Part shown: piece after piece, positions 28,214 through 41,747 of the stretch
How positions within the stretch are numbered: position 1 is the stretch's first letter
How the letters are laid out: each line of letters opens with the position of its first letter
Assembly: GCF_000513895.2 (NCBI RefSeq)
Contig: NZ_CP165782.1
Location: forward strand, 1,488,001 to 1,552,000
Direction of reading: 5' to 3'
Source: Ensifer sp. WSM1721
Lineage (GTDB): Bacteria; Pseudomonadota; Alphaproteobacteria; Rhizobiales; Rhizobiaceae
Length of the DNA: 64,000 nucleotides
Notes under the pieces: generated by a model
Seen by the model: only the letters and a program-made list of their open reading frames with translations
Told to the model about the DNA's origin: nothing
Database searches by the model: none
Program-made: the position numbers and the translations under genes

Positions 28214-30997
28214 TCATTCGTCCGCATCGCCCGGCGGCTCGGCTACGATCGCTTCGCCGGCGGTGACGACTTCCTCGATCTCGTCTTCGCCGTCCGGCTC
28301 GCTGATCCGCTCGACCGACACGACCTTCTCGTCCTTGGCTGTTGAGAAGATGGTGACGCCCTTGGTGGCGCGGCTCGCCAGCCGAATGCCGTCGACCGGC
28401 ACGCGGATGAGTTGGCCACCATCGGAAACAAGCATGATCTGATCGTTGTGCTCGACCGGGAAGGCTGCGACGAGCTCGCCGATCTCCGCGGTTTTCGAGG
28501 TGTCGGTAGCGCGGATACCCTTGCCGCCGCGACCCGATGTGCGGAAATCGTAGGACGAGGAGCGCTTGCCGAAGCCCTTTTCCGAAACCGTCAGGATGAA
28601 CTGTTCACGCGCCTTCAGCTCCTCATAGCGCTCGTCGGAGAGTTCTCCACCATTGGTGACCTCTTCGCCGACAAGCGCGATCTCTTCGTCCTCGCCGGTC
28701 GTGGCGCGGCGCTCAGCCGCCGAGCGCTTCAGATAGGCGGCGCGCTCCCACGGCTCGGCATCGACATGGCCGACGATTGCCATCGAGATGATCCGGTCGC
28801 CGTCGCCAAGCGAAATGCCGCGCACGCCGATCGAGTTGCGGCCGGCAAAGACGCGCACGTCGGAGACGGGGAAGCGGATGCACTGGCCGCATGCCGTCGT
28901 CAGCAGCACGTCGTCAAGCTCGGTGCAGGTATCGACCGAGAGGATCTCGTCGCCCTCCTCCTCGAGCTTCATCGCGATCTTGCCGTTACGGTTGACTTGG
29001 ATGAAGTCGGAGAGCTTGTTGCGGCGGACCGTACCGCGGGTGGTCGAGAACATCACGTCCAGGTTTTCCCAGGTCGTCTCGTCCTCGGGCAGCGGCATGA
29101 TCGTGGTAATGCGTTCGCCGGGCTCCAGCGGCAGCATGTTGATCAGCGCCTTGCCGCGCGACTGCGGCGTACCGATCGGCAAGCGCCAGACCTTCTCCTT
29201 GTAAACGATGCCACGCGAGGAGAAGAACAGCACCGGCGTGTGGGTGTTGGCGACGAATAGCCGGGTAACGAAGTCCTCGTCGCGGGTCGCCATGCCGGAG
29301 CGGCCCTTGCCGCCGCGGCGCTGCGCCCGATAGGTCGTGAGCGGCACGCGCTTGATATAGCCGAGGTGTGACACGGTGACGACCATGTCCTCCTGAGCGA
29401 TCAGGTCCTCGTCTTCCATGTCCGGGCCGCCATCGGCGATCTCGGTACGGCGCGGCGTGCCGAATTCGTCGCGGATCGCTCCAAGCTCATTCTTGACGAT
29501 CTGCATGATGCGCAGCCGCGAGGAGAGAATGTCGAGGTAATCCTTGATCTCTTCGCCGATCTTGTTGAGCTCGTCGCCGATTTCGTCGCGGCCGAGTGCC
29601 GTCAGGCGCTGCAGACGCAGGTCGAGGATCGCGCGGGCCTGCTCTTCCGAGAGATTATAGGTGCCGTCGTCATTGATCCGGTGGCGCGGATCGTCGATCA
29701 GGCGGATCAGCGCATCGACGTCGTGCGCCGGCCAGCGGCGTTCCATGAGTTGTTCGCGTGCGGTCTGCGGATCCGGCGCCTGGCGGATCAGCTTGATGAC
29801 CTCGTCGATATTGGCGACGGCGATCGCGAGACCGACCAGGACATGGGCGCGCTCGCGCGCCTTGCGCAAGAGGTATTTCGTTCTCCGGCTAACGACGTCC
29901 TCGCGGAAGGAGACGAAGGCGCGCAGCATGTCGAGCAGCGTCATCTGCTCCGGCTTGCCACCGTTCAGCGCCACCATGTTGCAGCCGAAGGAGGTCTGCA
30001 GCGGCGTGTAGCGATAGAGCTGGTTGAGAATGACCTCGGCGTTAGCGTCGCGCTTCAGCTCGATGACGACGCGATAGCCCTGACGGTCGGATTCGTCGCG
30101 CAGGTCCGAAATGCCCTCAATGCGCTTTTCGCGCACGAGTTCGGCCATCTTCTCGATCATCGTCGCTTTGTTCACCTGATAGGGGATCTCGGTGATGATG
30201 ATCTGCTCGCGATCGCCGCGCATCGGTTCGATATGCGCGCGTCCGCGCATCATGACGGAGCCGCGGCCGGTCTCATAGGCTTGGCGGATGCCGGAGCGGC
30301 CGAGGATCAGCGCGCCGGTCGGAAAATCCGGCCCCGGAATGATCTGCATCAGCTCCGGCAACTCGATCGCCGGGTTGTCGATCAGCGCGATACAGCCGTC
30401 GATGACCTCACCGAGATTGTGCGGAGGAATGTTGGTCGCCATGCCGACCGCGATACCGCCGGCGCCGTTGACGAGCAGGTTCGGGAATTTCGCCGGAACG
30501 ACGACAGGCTCGTGCAAAGTGCCGTCGTAGTTGTCGCGGAAATCGACCGTTTCCTTGTCGAGATCGTCGAGCAGCGAATGCGCCGCCTTCTGCAGCCGGC
30601 ACTCGGTATAGCGCTCCGCCGCAGGCGGGTCGCCGTCGACGGAACCGAAGTTGCCCTGACCGTCGATGAGCGGCAACCTCAGCGACCAGTCCTGCGCCAT
30701 GCGCGCCAAGGCGTCGTAGATCGCCGCGTTGCCGTGCGGATGGTATTTACCCATCACGTCACCGGTGACGCGGGCGCATTTGACGTATTTCTTGTTCCAG
30801 TCGATGCCGAGCTCGCTCATCCCGTAGAGGATGCGCCGATGAACGGGTTTCAAGCCATCGCGAACATCGGGAAGCGCGCGCGAAACGATCACGCTCATGG
30901 CGTAATCGAGGTAGGACCGCTGCATTTCCTCGATAATGGAAATCGGCTCGATGCCTGGCGGAGTTTTCCCGCCGCCTGGAGTGCTTTGCTCAGTCAA
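28214..30997 (-). CDS. gyrA: DNA gyrase subunit A
   Basis: The A2B2 gyrase subunit that cuts and religates DNA. The 927-aa protein has the breakage-reunion domain starting [37 protein letters not shown], the catalytic Tyr130 in [11 protein letters not shown], and the C-terminal beta-pinwheel with the GyrA box QRRGGKG. The start codon is TTG (30997), giving [11 protein letters not shown]; the next Met is inside the conserved domain. In the quinolone pocket ([15 protein letters not shown]) the position of E. coli Ser83 is Ala91 while Asp87 is kept, which is common in rhizobia and linked to reduced quinolone sensitivity. Confidence 0.97.
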   Translation of the reverse strand: MTEQSTPGGGKTPPGIEPISIIEEMQRSYLDYAMSVIVSRALPDVRDGLKPVHRRILYGMSELGIDWNKKYVKCARVTGDVMGKYHPHGNAAIYDALARMAQDWSLRLPLIDGQGNFGSVDGDPPAAERYTECRLQKAAHSLLDDLDKETVDFRDNYDGTLHEPVVVPAKFPNLLVNGAGGIAVGMATNIPPHNLGEVIDGCIALIDNPAIELPELMQIIPGPDFPTGALILGRSGIRQAYETGRGSVMMRGRAHIEPMRGDREQIIITEIPYQVNKATMIEKMAELVREKRIEGISDLRDESDRQGYRVVIELKRDANAEVILNQLYRYTPLQTSFGCNMVALNGGKPEQMTLLDMLRAFVSFREDVVSRRTKYLLRKARERAHVLVGLAIAVANIDEVIKLIRQAPDPQTAREQLMERRWPAHDVDALIRLIDDPRHRINDDGTYNLSEEQARAILDLRLQRLTALGRDEIGDELNKIGEEIKDYLDILSSRLRIMQIVKNELGAIRDEFGTPRRTEIADGGPDMEDEDLIAQEDMVVTVSHLGYIKRVPLTTYRAQRRGGKGRSGMATRDEDFVTRLFVANTHTPVLFFSSRGIVYKEKVWRLPIGTPQSRGKALINMLPLEPGERITTIMPLPEDETTWENLDVMFSTTRGTVRRNKLSDFIQVNRNGKIAMKLEEEGDEILSVDTCTELDDVLLTTACGQCIRFPVSDVRVFAGRNSIGVRGISLGDGDRIISMAIVGHVDAEPWERAAYLKRSAAERRATTGEDEEIALVGEEVTNGGELSDERYEELKAREQFILTVSEKGFGKRSSSYDFRTSGRGGKGIRATDTSKTAEIGELVAAFPVEHNDQIMLVSDGGQLIRVPVDGIRLASRATKGVTIFSTAKDEKVVSVERISEPDGEDEIEEVVTAGEAIVAEPPGDADE

Positions 30998-31294
30998 TGT
31001 TGATCACGATCTTTGTTCAGAATCAGTCGGTTTTTTATAGCCGAATGCGGCCTTCAGCGCCAATTTTCGGCGGGTGGTTTTGAACAGTCTTTTGCCGCCG
31101 GAGCGGGCTTTTCTAGGGCAGACGCCCACGAATCGGAAGGTCCTGGCGGGGCCGTGTTCTGCCCGTTCTAAGGTCGGTTTAAGCCATTGTGCGGCGCTTG
31201 GCTACCCGCCCCTTTCCAAGCCCGCGTGGCTTGCCTAAGAATGCGGCCGACATCACCAGGAAAACCGGTGTCAAAATCCGGAGAGGGGATACGG

Positions 31295-31924
31295 ATGTTC
31301 AATGCCGATCTTTTGGTCAATGCGCTGACGACGCTGCTCGTCACGCTTGATCCGCCCGGGCTCGCACCGATCTTTCTGAGCCTGACGGTTGGCATGAGCC
31401 GGCACGAGCGCTTTCAGGTCGCAACCCGCGGCTCGCTGATCGCCTTCTTCATCCTGGCGGCCTTCGCCCTCTTCGGCGACGGCATTCTCGGCCTGCTCGG
31501 CATCTCGATCGGCGCTTTTCGCATTGCCGGCGGCCTGCTGCTCTTCTGGATCGCCTTCGAGATGATTTTCGAGAGGCGCCAAGAGCGAAAGGAAAAGACC
31601 GGAGAAGCCGCGATTACGAAGGACCATATCCACAATATCGCGGTCTTTCCCCTCGCCTTGCCGCTCATCGCCGGACCGGGAGCGATCTCGGCGACCATCC
31701 TCCTCGGCAGTTCCTTCCCTTCGGTCATCGACCGCGTGCAACTGCTCGTCGTCATCGCCGCCTCGATGGCGTTGCTGTTCCTGGCGCTGGTGATCGCCGA
31801 GCGCATCGACCGTTTCCTCGGCACAACCGGGCGGGCGATCCTCACCCGCCTGCTTGGCGTCATCCTTGCGGCGCTCGCCGTGCAATTCGTCCTCGACGGC
31901 GTGCGCTCAGCGTTTCGCGTCTAA
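31295..31924 (+). CDS. MarC-family integral membrane protein
   Basis: A 209-aa inner-membrane protein with six predicted helices. MarC features are LLVTLDPPGLAPIFLSLT in helix 1 (the conserved Asp-Pro), the GISIGAFRIAGGLLLFWIAFEMIF block, a short basic loop (ERRQERKEKTGE) and PLALPLIAGPGAISATIL. ATG 31295 has a GGAGAGGGG ribosome binding site. The family's function is unknown; the old link with multiple antibiotic resistance is not supported. The stop codon coincides with the start of an interspersed repeat. Divergent from gyrA. Confidence 0.9.
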   Translation: MFNADLLVNALTTLLVTLDPPGLAPIFLSLTVGMSRHERFQVATRGSLIAFFILAAFALFGDGILGLLGISIGAFRIAGGLLLFWIAFEMIFERRQERKEKTGEAAITKDHIHNIAVFPLALPLIAGPGAISATILLGSSFPSVIDRVQLLVVIAASMALLFLALVIAERIDRFLGTTGRAILTRLLGVILAALAVQFVLDGVRSAFRV

Positions 31925-32012
31925 AGTGCGTCGCGTTCAACAAATTCATGCGAGGCGCTTTAGGTGCTTGTTTTTGTACATGTCGTTGTCCCGGAGACCG
32001 CTGCAAAACACA
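31922..32012 (+). repeat. Interspersed repeat, second family, copy D
   Basis: TAAAGTGCGTCGCG, GCGCTTTAGGT and ACATGTCGTTGTCCCGGAGACCGCTGCA match copy E after tyrS (62607-62690). It starts at the marC stop codon itself. This family differs from the RIME-like copies A-C but shares the intergenic, dyad-rich character. Confidence 0.65.
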
Positions 32013-32063
32013 ACGGCCCGCTCAGGGGCGGTCCGAACGCGGAGGCGGGTTTAAACCTGCCGA

Positions 32064-32576
32064 TCAGAACGGAATGTCGTCGTCGAGATCGCGCGAGAAA
32101 TTGCCGCCGCCCTGGTTCGACTGGCCGCCGGAGCGGGCGCCGCCAGGGGCCTGCCGCGGCTGATCGTAATCCTCGTAGCCGCCGCCGAAATCGCTGCCGC
32201 CGCGACCGGCCCCGCCGCCTTCGCCGCGACCGTCGAGCATGGTCAGCGTCGAGTTGAAGCCTTGCAGCACGACTTCGGTCGTGTAGCGATCATTGCCGTT
32301 CTGGTCCTGCCATTTGCGCGTCTGCAACTGGCCTTCGATGTAGAGCTTGGCGCCCTTCTTCACATATTGCTCGACGACCTTGCAGAGCCCCTCGTTGAAG
32401 ACGACGACATTGTGCCATTCCGTCTTTTCGCGACGCTCGCCGCTGTTGCGGTCGCGCCAAGTTTCCGACGTAGCGATCCTGAGGTTTGCGATCGGCCGGC
32501 CATCCTGCGTGCGCCGGATTTCGGGGTCCGCCCCGACGTTTCCGATCAAGATCACCTTGTTGACGCTACCAGCCAT
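32064..32576 (-). CDS. ssb: Single-stranded DNA-binding protein
   Basis: A 170-aa SSB that coats single-stranded DNA during replication, repair and recombination. The OB-fold begins [38 protein letters not shown] and includes TEWHNVVVF and [18 protein letters not shown] Gly/Gln-rich linker (about 115-160) leads to the acidic tip DDDIPF, the protein-docking tail. It is divergent from uvrA, as in E. coli, with a LexA box in the shared region. Confidence 0.97.
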   Translation of the reverse strand: MAGSVNKVILIGNVGADPEIRRTQDGRPIANLRIATSETWRDRNSGERREKTEWHNVVVFNEGLCKVVEQYVKKGAKLYIEGQLQTRKWQDQNGNDRYTTEVVLQGFNSTLTMLDGRGEGGGAGRGGSDFGGGYEDYDQPRQAPGGARSGGQSNQGGGNFSRDLDDDIPF

Positions 32577-32721
32577 ATCGCTTTTCCCGTACTTGTCGCC
32601 GCACCACCGGTCCGGCTCTCCAATCTCTCAAGAGCGCTCATCTTAACGGGCCTCCGCCGCGGATACGCCCCGCATCGCCAATAATCCACAGCTCATTTGT
32701 CCAGGACACGGCTGACATTTT

Positions 32722-32736
32722 GTTCTTTTTTTGTTC
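32722..32736. promoter_or_regulatory. LexA (SOS) box between ssb and uvrA
   Basis: GTTC-TTTTTTT-GTTC matches exactly the alphaproteobacterial LexA direct repeat GTTC-N7-GTTC. It lies 127 bp upstream of the uvrA ATG and 146 bp upstream of the ssb ATG, so it should make uvrA, and perhaps ssb, DNA-damage inducible. Confidence 0.88.
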
Positions 32737-32862
32737 TAATGTTTCTCTATGATCCTGTCAACCGAATCGCAATTGAGCCCCTCTTTTGCCGATTGCGCCT
32801 CGACACGGGCGTCGTCGTCATTACATAGGAGGCTTTCAACCGATATTCAAAACTGGCTTCCG

Positions 32863-35784
<2,922 letters not shown>

Positions 35785-35863
35785 TTCGGGTGGCGACTGA
35801 AGCTGCCCATCATGACGGTCGAGCTTTTGAGAATCGATCAAGGCGGCTTTGAGGGAGGAGAGG

Positions 35864-36670
35864 ATGGCAAATTCAGGAAAGATCCGCGTCGGCATCGGTG
35901 GTTGGAACTTCGAGCCCTGGGAGGGCACCTTCTACCCTTCCGATCTCCCGAAGAAGCGGCAGCTCGAATTCGCTGGCAAGGAGTTGCGGACCATCGAGGT
36001 CAATGGCACCTATTACAGCTCGCAGAAGCCGGAGACCTTCGCCAAATGGGCAGCCGAGGTGCCGGACGGTTTCATCTTTTCGCTGAAGGCCAGCCGCTTC
36101 GTGACGAATCGCAGGGTCCTCTCCGAAGCCGGTGAATCCATGGAGCGATTCCTGACGCAGGGGCTGACCGAATTGGGCGACCGTCTTGGACCCATCCTCT
36201 GGCAATTCGCGCCGACCAAGAAGTTCGATCCCGAGGATTTCGAAGGCTTCCTGAAGCTCATGCCGGAAAAGCAGGACGGGCTGAAGCTTCGCCATGTCGT
36301 CGAGGTCCGCAATCCAACTTTCCAGGTGGCGGATTTCGTGAAGCTGCTCGAGAAGTACAAGGTGGCCGTCGTTCTCGCCGAACACGCGGATTACCCGATG
36401 ATTGCCGACGTCACCACCGACTTCGTCTATGCGCGGCTGCAGAAAGGCAGCGACGACGTGAAGACCTGCTACCCGCCTAAGGGGCTCGATCTCTGGGCCG
36501 AGCGACTGAAGACCTTTGCGGCCGGCGGCGAGCCGGACGAGCTTGAGAAGAGTGCGCCGGAGCGTAAACCCGAAAAGGCACCGCGCGACGTCTTCGCCTT
36601 CTTCATTACCTCGGGCAAGATCAACGCGCCGAACGGCGCGAGGGAATTGCAGAAGCGCGTGGACGGCTAA
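35864..36670 (+). CDS. DUF72 domain protein
   Basis: A 268-aa TIM-barrel-like protein of the DUF72 (YecE) family. It starts MANSGKIRVGIGGWNFEPWEGTFYP, the typical GGWxY/F start, with ELRTIEVNGTYYSSQKPETFAKWAAEVPDGFIFSLKASRFVT and ILWQFAPTKKFD following. ATG 35864 has a GGGAGGAGAGG ribosome binding site. It is 79 bp downstream of uvrA on the same strand; DUF72 proteins are often suspected to act in nucleic-acid repair, but no activity is established, so the uvrA proximity is only suggestive. Confidence 0.88.
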   Translation: MANSGKIRVGIGGWNFEPWEGTFYPSDLPKKRQLEFAGKELRTIEVNGTYYSSQKPETFAKWAAEVPDGFIFSLKASRFVTNRRVLSEAGESMERFLTQGLTELGDRLGPILWQFAPTKKFDPEDFEGFLKLMPEKQDGLKLRHVVEVRNPTFQVADFVKLLEKYKVAVVLAEHADYPMIADVTTDFVYARLQKGSDDVKTCYPPKGLDLWAERLKTFAAGGEPDELEKSAPERKPEKAPRDVFAFFITSGKINAPNGARELQKRVDG

Positions 36671-36992
36671 GGCTGTGCGCATCCGCCTGTCCCGCCGGGA
36701 TGGCGTTCCACCGGGCATCTTGCGCATAAAAGGCGAAAGGACGCCTCGTTCAAGATGTTGTGGTCGCCTATTCGTCGGGATCTATAGGTCGCGCCAACGA
36801 ATCACGTGTCCCTACGTCACATTCCCGGCGGCTTCGCAATCGCGGGTAGCGCAACGGCATTCCAGTTACCCGCTTTTTCATCCATAAAAATTTTGATTTT
36901 CCGCCTGTCGCTACGGCATCTTCGCAAGCAAATTCGGGAAGCCCCTGATTTTCAACGGCTTGATCGATGTCCCCGTTTTCCACAGTCGGTCC

Positions 36993-37008
36993 ACACAACA
37001 TCTAGCGC
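36993..37008 (+). promoter_or_regulatory. Weaker NrdR-like box
   Basis: ACACAACATCTAGCGC matches the consensus ACACTATATATAGTGT at 11 of 16 positions. It is 244 bp upstream of the stronger box; paired NrdR sites are common, but usually closer together. Confidence 0.35.
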
Positions 37009-37236
37009 TCAAACTTCCGTCACAAACCACCCCTTGACGCCCCAAGGCGATTCACGGTTAATGGATTTTACGTTGCGACGGCGGCGGACCGGAAAGTTCA
37101 GAGGCCGGTTCTTCTCCCCAAATCGTCGATTCTGACATGTGGCTCCGGCAGGTTCCCTGCTGCCGCAATGGAGGAATTTTGCGCGAATTTTAGGGGCGCC
37201 GAAGCGGCATTTCGCGCTGGCATAAACAACCTGTTA

Positions 37237-37252
37237 ATACTATATTTAGTGT
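37237..37252 (+). promoter_or_regulatory. NrdR box upstream of nrdJ
   Basis: ATACTATATTTAGTGT matches the NrdR consensus ACACTATATATAGTGT at 14 of 16 positions. NrdR is the ATP/dATP-sensing repressor of ribonucleotide reductase genes, and the site lies 146 bp upstream of the nrdJ ATG. Confidence 0.7.
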
Positions 37253-37397
37253 TTGCAGCCAGCATCATCACAAGATACAGGATTACCCAGGAGTTGGGTT
37301 TCCTCACATCGATGGAAGCTGAAGCTGGCTGCGGGAACCCTCGCGGCCGGGCGGGGTTAACTGCGCCTTGGCGCACGGCAACAAAAGGACGGGACCA

Positions 37398-40300
37398 ATG
37401 AAGATCGAGCGTCGTTTCACGAAGGCAGGGCAATCCGCCTATGCCGAGATAGAATTCCGCAAGGCGACGAGTGAGATCAAGAATCCAGACGGGTCGATCG
37501 TTTTCCGGCTCGAGAATATCGACGTGCCCGCGCAGTTCTCGCAGGTCGCCGCCGATATTCTCGCGCAGAAATATTTCCGCAAGGCCGGCGTGCCTGCGAA
37601 GCTGAAGCGCGCCGAGGAAAACGACGTCCCCTCTTTCCTGTGGCGCTCGGTTCCGAACGCGGAAGCGCTGAAGGCGCTGCCGAAGGAAGAGCAATACGGC
37701 TCCGAAACCGATGCCCGCCAGGTCTTCGATCGCCTGGCCGGCACCTGGACCTACTGGGGCTGGAAGGGGGGCTACTTCGACACCGAGGAAGATGCGTCCG
37801 CCTTCCGTGACGAACTCGCCTACATGCTCGCCACCCAACGCGTCGCGCCGAACTCGCCGCAATGGTTCAACACCGGCCTGCACTGGGCTTATGGCATCGA
37901 TGGCCCCGGCCAGGGTCACTTCTATGTCGATCCCTTCACCGGCAAGCTGACGAAGTCCAAGTCCGCTTACGAACACCCGCAGCCACATGCCTGCTTCATC
38001 CAATCGGTTGCCGACGACCTCGTGAACGAGGGCGGCATCATGGAACTCTGGGTGCGCGAGGCGCGCCTCTTCAAATACGGCTCCGGCACCGGCTCCAATT
38101 TCTCGCACTTGCGCGCTGAAGGCGAGAAGCTCTCGGGCGGCGGCAAGTCCTCCGGCCTCATGAGCTTCCTGAAGATCGGCGACCGCGCCGCCGGCGCCAT
38201 CAAGTCGGGCGGGACGACGCGCCGTGCCGCCAAGATGGTGGTCGTCGATATCGACCATCCGGATATCGAGGAATATATCAACTGGAAGGTGAAGGAAGAG
38301 CAGAAGGTCGCCGCTCTCGTCACCGGCTCGAAGATCGTCGCCAAGCACCTGAAGGCGATCATGAAGGCCTGCGTCAACTGCGACGGCAGCGACGATGCCT
38401 GCTTCGACCCGAAGCAGAACCCGGCTCTGAAGCGCGAGATCCGCGCTGCCAAGCAGGCTCTGGTTCCGGAAAACTACGTCAAGCGCGTCATCCAGTTCGC
38501 GCGCCAGGGCTACAAGGACATCGAGTTCAAGACCTATGACACGGACTGGGACTCTGAAGCCTATCTGACCGTCTCCGGTCAGAACTCCAACAACTCCGTC
38601 TCGATCAAGGACGACTTCCTGCGCGCCGTCGAGGCCGATGGCGATTGGCACCTGACCGCCCGCAAGGACGGTCGCGTAATGAAGACCGTCAAGGCGCGCG
38701 ATCTCTGGGAGTCGATCTCCTATGCCGCCTGGGCCTCGGCCGATCCGGGCCTGCACTTCAACACGACGATGAACGACTGGCACACCTGCCCGGCTGCCGG
38801 CCCGATTCGCGCGTCGAACCCGTGCTCGGAATACATGTTCCTCGACGACACGGCCTGCAATCTCGCATCGCTCAACCTGATGCAGTTCAAGGACGCCGCC
38901 ACCAAGCGGATCAACATCGGCGATTACGAACATGCCGTCCGCCTCTGGACGCTCGTGCTCGAAATCTCGGTGATGATGGCGCAGTTCCCGTCGCGCGAGA
39001 TCGCCGAACTCTCCTATGAGTACCGCACGCTCGGCCTCGGCTATGCCAATATCGGCGGCCTGCTGATGTCATCCGGCATCCCCTATGATTCGCCCGAAGG
39101 CCGCGCCATCGCCGGCGCGCTGACGGCGATCATGACCGGCGTCGCCTATGCCACCTCGGCAGAAATCGCCGCCAAGCTCGGCCCCTTCCCCAACTTTGCG
39201 CCGAACCGCGATAACATGCTGCGCGTCATACGCAACCATCGCCGCGCGGCTCATGGCGAGACGGCCGGCTATGAGGGGCTCTCGGTCAATCCGGTTGCGC
39301 TCGTCCATGGCGATTGCCCCGATCAGGAGCTGATAGCGCATGCCAAAAGCGCTTGGGACAAGGCGGTCGAGCTCGGCGAGAAGCACGGCTACCGCAACGC
39401 CCAGGCGACGGTGATCGCGCCTACCGGCACGATCGGTCTCGTCATGGATTGCGACACCACCGGCATCGAGCCCGACTTCGCGCTGGTAAAATTCAAGAAG
39501 CTCGCCGGCGGCGGCTATTTCAAGATCATCAACCGCGCCGTGCCGGAAGCGCTGCGCACGCTCGGCTACACGGAGAGCCAGATCGCCGAGATCGAGGCCT
39601 ACGCCGTCGGCCACGGCAACCTCAACCAGGCGCCCGCCATCAACCCGGCGACGCTGAAAGCGAAGGGCTTCACCGACGAGAAGGTCGATGCCGTCAACGC
39701 CGCACTGAAATCGGCCTTCGATATCAAGTTCGTCTTCAATCAGTGGACGCTCGGCGCCGATTTCCTCAAGGACACGCTGAAGGTCACCGACGAGCAGCTC
39801 GCCTCGATAGACTTCAACCTCCTTGAGCACCTGGGCTTCTCGAAGAGGGACATCGAAGCCGCCAATATCCATATCTGCGGCGCGATGACGCTCGAAGGCG
39901 CGCCATTCCTGAAAGCGGAGCACCTGCCGGTCTTCGATTGCGCCAATCCCTGCGGCAAGATCGGCAAGCGCTATCTTTCGGTCGAAAGCCATATCCGCAT
40001 GATGGCGGCCGCCCAGCCCTTCATCTCGGGCGCGATCTCCAAGACGATCAACATGCCGAACGAGGCCACCGTCGAGGATTGCAAGAACGCCTATATGCTC
40101 TCCTGGAAGCTGGCGCTGAAGGCCAACGCCCTCTACCGCGACGGCTCGAAGCTGTCGCAGCCGCTGAACGCCTCGCTGATCGAGGACGAAGAGGAAGAGG
40201 AAGCGATCGAAGAGCTGATGCAGGCGCCGGCTGCGGCTCAGGCCGTCGCGGTCACCGAGAAGATCGTCGAGCGCGTCATCGAGAAGGTGGTGCGTGCCCG

Positions 40301-41189
40301 CGAGAAGCTACCGAACCGCCGCCAGGGCTATACCCAGAAGGCGATCGTCGGCGGCCACAAGGTCTACCTGCGGACCGGCGAATTCGGCGATGGTCGTCTT
40401 GGCGAGATCTTCATCGACATGCATAAGGAAGGTGCCGCCTTCCGCGCGATGATGAACAACTTCGCCATCGCCATCTCGCTCGGCCTGCAATATGGCGTGC
40501 CGCTGGAGGAATACGTGGAGGCCTTCACCTTCACCAAGTTCGAGCCGGCCGGCATGGTCCAAGGCAATGACGCGATCAAGAACGCGACGTCGATCCTCGA
40601 CTATGTCTTCCGCGAGCTCGCCGTCTCCTATCTCGGTCGCCACGACCTGGCCCATGTCGACACGTCCGACTTCAGCAACACGGCGCTCGGCCGCGGCATC
40701 CAGGAAGGCAAGACCAATCTCGTCTCGACCGGCTGGACCCGTGGTTACAAGCCGACGCTCGTCGGCGGCTCGGGCGACCGCTCCGAGCCGAAGGGTGCAG
40801 CAACCGCCGCGCCTACCCGCGCCTCCGGCGGCGCCACGGTGACCTCGATCGCCGGCAATGCCGTCCGCAGGCTGGAGCCGGCAGTGGCCGCGACTACCTC
40901 GGAAGTCGTCGCCTTCAAGCGCGACTACGAGGAGCGCGCCGCCGAGCTTGCCGAGGAGATCGCTGAAGAGGTCGAACAGGAGGTAACCGCCCTGTTCTCC
41001 GACAAGGCTGCGGCGGAGGCTGCATCCGCCAAGAGCGAGGCCAAGAAGGTCGAAGCCGAACGTCGCGCCCGCTCTATTATGCAGGGCTACACCGGCAACA
41101 TGTGCTCCGAGTGCCAGAACTTCACGATGGTGAGGAATGGTACCTGCGAGAAGTGCGACACGTGCGGTGCGACGAGCGGCTGCAGCTGA
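37398..41189 (+). CDS. nrdJ: Vitamin B12-dependent (class II) ribonucleotide reductase
   Basis: Reduces ribonucleotides to deoxyribonucleotides using adenosylcobalamin as radical source. The 1263-aa protein starts [23 protein letters not shown]. The NxCxE active-site motif is NPCSE at residues 474-478 (thiyl Cys476), with the [11 protein letters not shown] block next. A charged Ala/Glu-rich linker (about 930-980 and 1170-1240) separates conserved parts. The end is a Cys-rich tail ([10 protein letters not shown]...[14 protein letters not shown]) that probably re-reduces the active site. Length is normal for the alphaproteobacterial form; no intein is seen. Confidence 0.96.
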   Translation: MKIERRFTKAGQSAYAEIEFRKATSEIKNPDGSIVFRLENIDVPAQFSQVAADILAQKYFRKAGVPAKLKRAEENDVPSFLWRSVPNAEALKALPKEEQYGSETDARQVFDRLAGTWTYWGWKGGYFDTEEDASAFRDELAYMLATQRVAPNSPQWFNTGLHWAYGIDGPGQGHFYVDPFTGKLTKSKSAYEHPQPHACFIQSVADDLVNEGGIMELWVREARLFKYGSGTGSNFSHLRAEGEKLSGGGKSSGLMSFLKIGDRAAGAIKSGGTTRRAAKMVVVDIDHPDIEEYINWKVKEEQKVAALVTGSKIVAKHLKAIMKACVNCDGSDDACFDPKQNPALKREIRAAKQALVPENYVKRVIQFARQGYKDIEFKTYDTDWDSEAYLTVSGQNSNNSVSIKDDFLRAVEADGDWHLTARKDGRVMKTVKARDLWESISYAAWASADPGLHFNTTMNDWHTCPAAGPIRASNPCSEYMFLDDTACNLASLNLMQFKDAATKRINIGDYEHAVRLWTLVLEISVMMAQFPSREIAELSYEYRTLGLGYANIGGLLMSSGIPYDSPEGRAIAGALTAIMTGVAYATSAEIAAKLGPFPNFAPNRDNMLRVIRNHRRAAHGETAGYEGLSVNPVALVHGDCPDQELIAHAKSAWDKAVELGEKHGYRNAQATVIAPTGTIGLVMDCDTTGIEPDFALVKFKKLAGGGYFKIINRAVPEALRTLGYTESQIAEIEAYAVGHGNLNQAPAINPATLKAKGFTDEKVDAVNAALKSAFDIKFVFNQWTLGADFLKDTLKVTDEQLASIDFNLLEHLGFSKRDIEAANIHICGAMTLEGAPFLKAEHLPVFDCANPCGKIGKRYLSVESHIRMMAAAQPFISGAISKTINMPNEATVEDCKNAYMLSWKLALKANALYRDGSKLSQPLNASLIEDEEEEEAIEELMQAPAAAQAVAVTEKIVERVIEKVVRAREKLPNRRQGYTQKAIVGGHKVYLRTGEFGDGRLGEIFIDMHKEGAAFRAMMNNFAIAISLGLQYGVPLEEYVEAFTFTKFEPAGMVQGNDAIKNATSILDYVFRELAVSYLGRHDLAHVDTSDFSNTALGRGIQEGKTNLVSTGWTRGYKPTLVGGSGDRSEPKGAATAAPTRASGGATVTSIAGNAVRRLEPAVAATTSEVVAFKRDYEERAAELAEEIAEEVEQEVTALFSDKAAAEAASAKSEAKKVEAERRARSIMQGYTGNMCSECQNFTMVRNGTCEKCDTCGATSGCS

Positions 41190-41228
41190 TTAGCAGCGCC
41201 CGGTTGCTGCCGCCCCTGAATTCTCGGA

Positions 41229-41254
41229 AGCCCAAGGGTCACGCCTTGGGCTTT
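41229..41254 (+). terminator. nrdJ terminator
   Basis: AGCCCAAGG and CCTTGGGCT form a perfect 9-bp stem around GTCACG, ending in TTT. It lies 40 bp after the nrdJ stop. Confidence 0.7.
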
Positions 41255-41281
41255 CGCCGTCTAAAGAGAGCGCAAAGGTAC

Positions 41282-41710
41282 ATGGCTACCCCCCTCCTCG
41301 ACATCATCCCCACCGATCCCAATCCCGACGACATCCGCGCGATCGTCGCGGCCTTGAACGTCTACAACACTGCCAACAGCGGCATGGCCGACCAGCCCGG
41401 CTTTGCCGTCATCATCCGCGATCCGGAAACGCGAGCGGCCGTCGGCGGGCTTTATGCCGTCGACGGTTATGGCTGGGCCTTCATCCGCTATCTGGCGATC
41501 CCCGAAGAATATCGCGGGCACGGGCTCGGGCGGCGGCTCATGGAGGAGGCGGAGAAAATCGCCAAGGCGCGCGGCTATATCGGCCTGTGGCTCGACACCT
41601 TCGAATTCCAGGCGCGACCCTTCTATGAGAAGCTCGGCTTCGAGCTCTTCGGCGAACTCGAAGGCGGGCCGGGTGCCATTCCGCGCTATTTCCTCAAGAA
41701 GCGCTTGTGA
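41282..41710 (+). CDS. GNAT-family acetyltransferase
   Basis: A 142-aa N-acetyltransferase. It starts MATPLLDIIPTDPNPDDIRAIVAALNVYN; the acetyl-CoA binding loop is IPEEYRGHGLGRRLMEEAEKIAKARG and the C-terminal strand-helix is FEFQARPFYEKLGFELFGEL. The substrate is not predictable. It sits between the nrdJ terminator and a convergent glutathione S-transferase gene, so it is probably a single transcription unit. Confidence 0.88.
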   Translation: MATPLLDIIPTDPNPDDIRAIVAALNVYNTANSGMADQPGFAVIIRDPETRAAVGGLYAVDGYGWAFIRYLAIPEEYRGHGLGRRLMEEAEKIAKARGYIGLWLDTFEFQARPFYEKLGFELFGELEGGPGAIPRYFLKKRL

Positions 41711-41747
41711 CCACCGGCGGTCGAGGCGGCCGAAGCGGTCAGTTCAG

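Larger units (their letters stand above)
36671..37397. other. Long nrdJ upstream region with NrdR-like sites
   Basis: 727 bp without a convincing gene. It holds up to three NrdR-like sites: a strong one at 37237-37252, and weaker ones at 36993-37008 (ACACAACATCTAGCGC) and, reversed, near 36749-36764 (CCACAACATCTTGAAC read on the minus strand). I searched by eye for a cobalamin riboswitch (the GCCACTG-type B12 box), which might be expected before a B12-dependent enzyme, and did not find one. Confidence 0.5.

Noticed and set aside
29681..31003. Long open frames antisense to gyrA and, at 32836-34269, to uvrA
   Set aside because: Same codon-bias shadow effect; no ribosome binding site or recognisable domain, and the sense products are certain.
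36671..37397. Cobalamin riboswitch before nrdJ
   Set aside because: I looked for the B12 box and the surrounding conserved core and did not find them.
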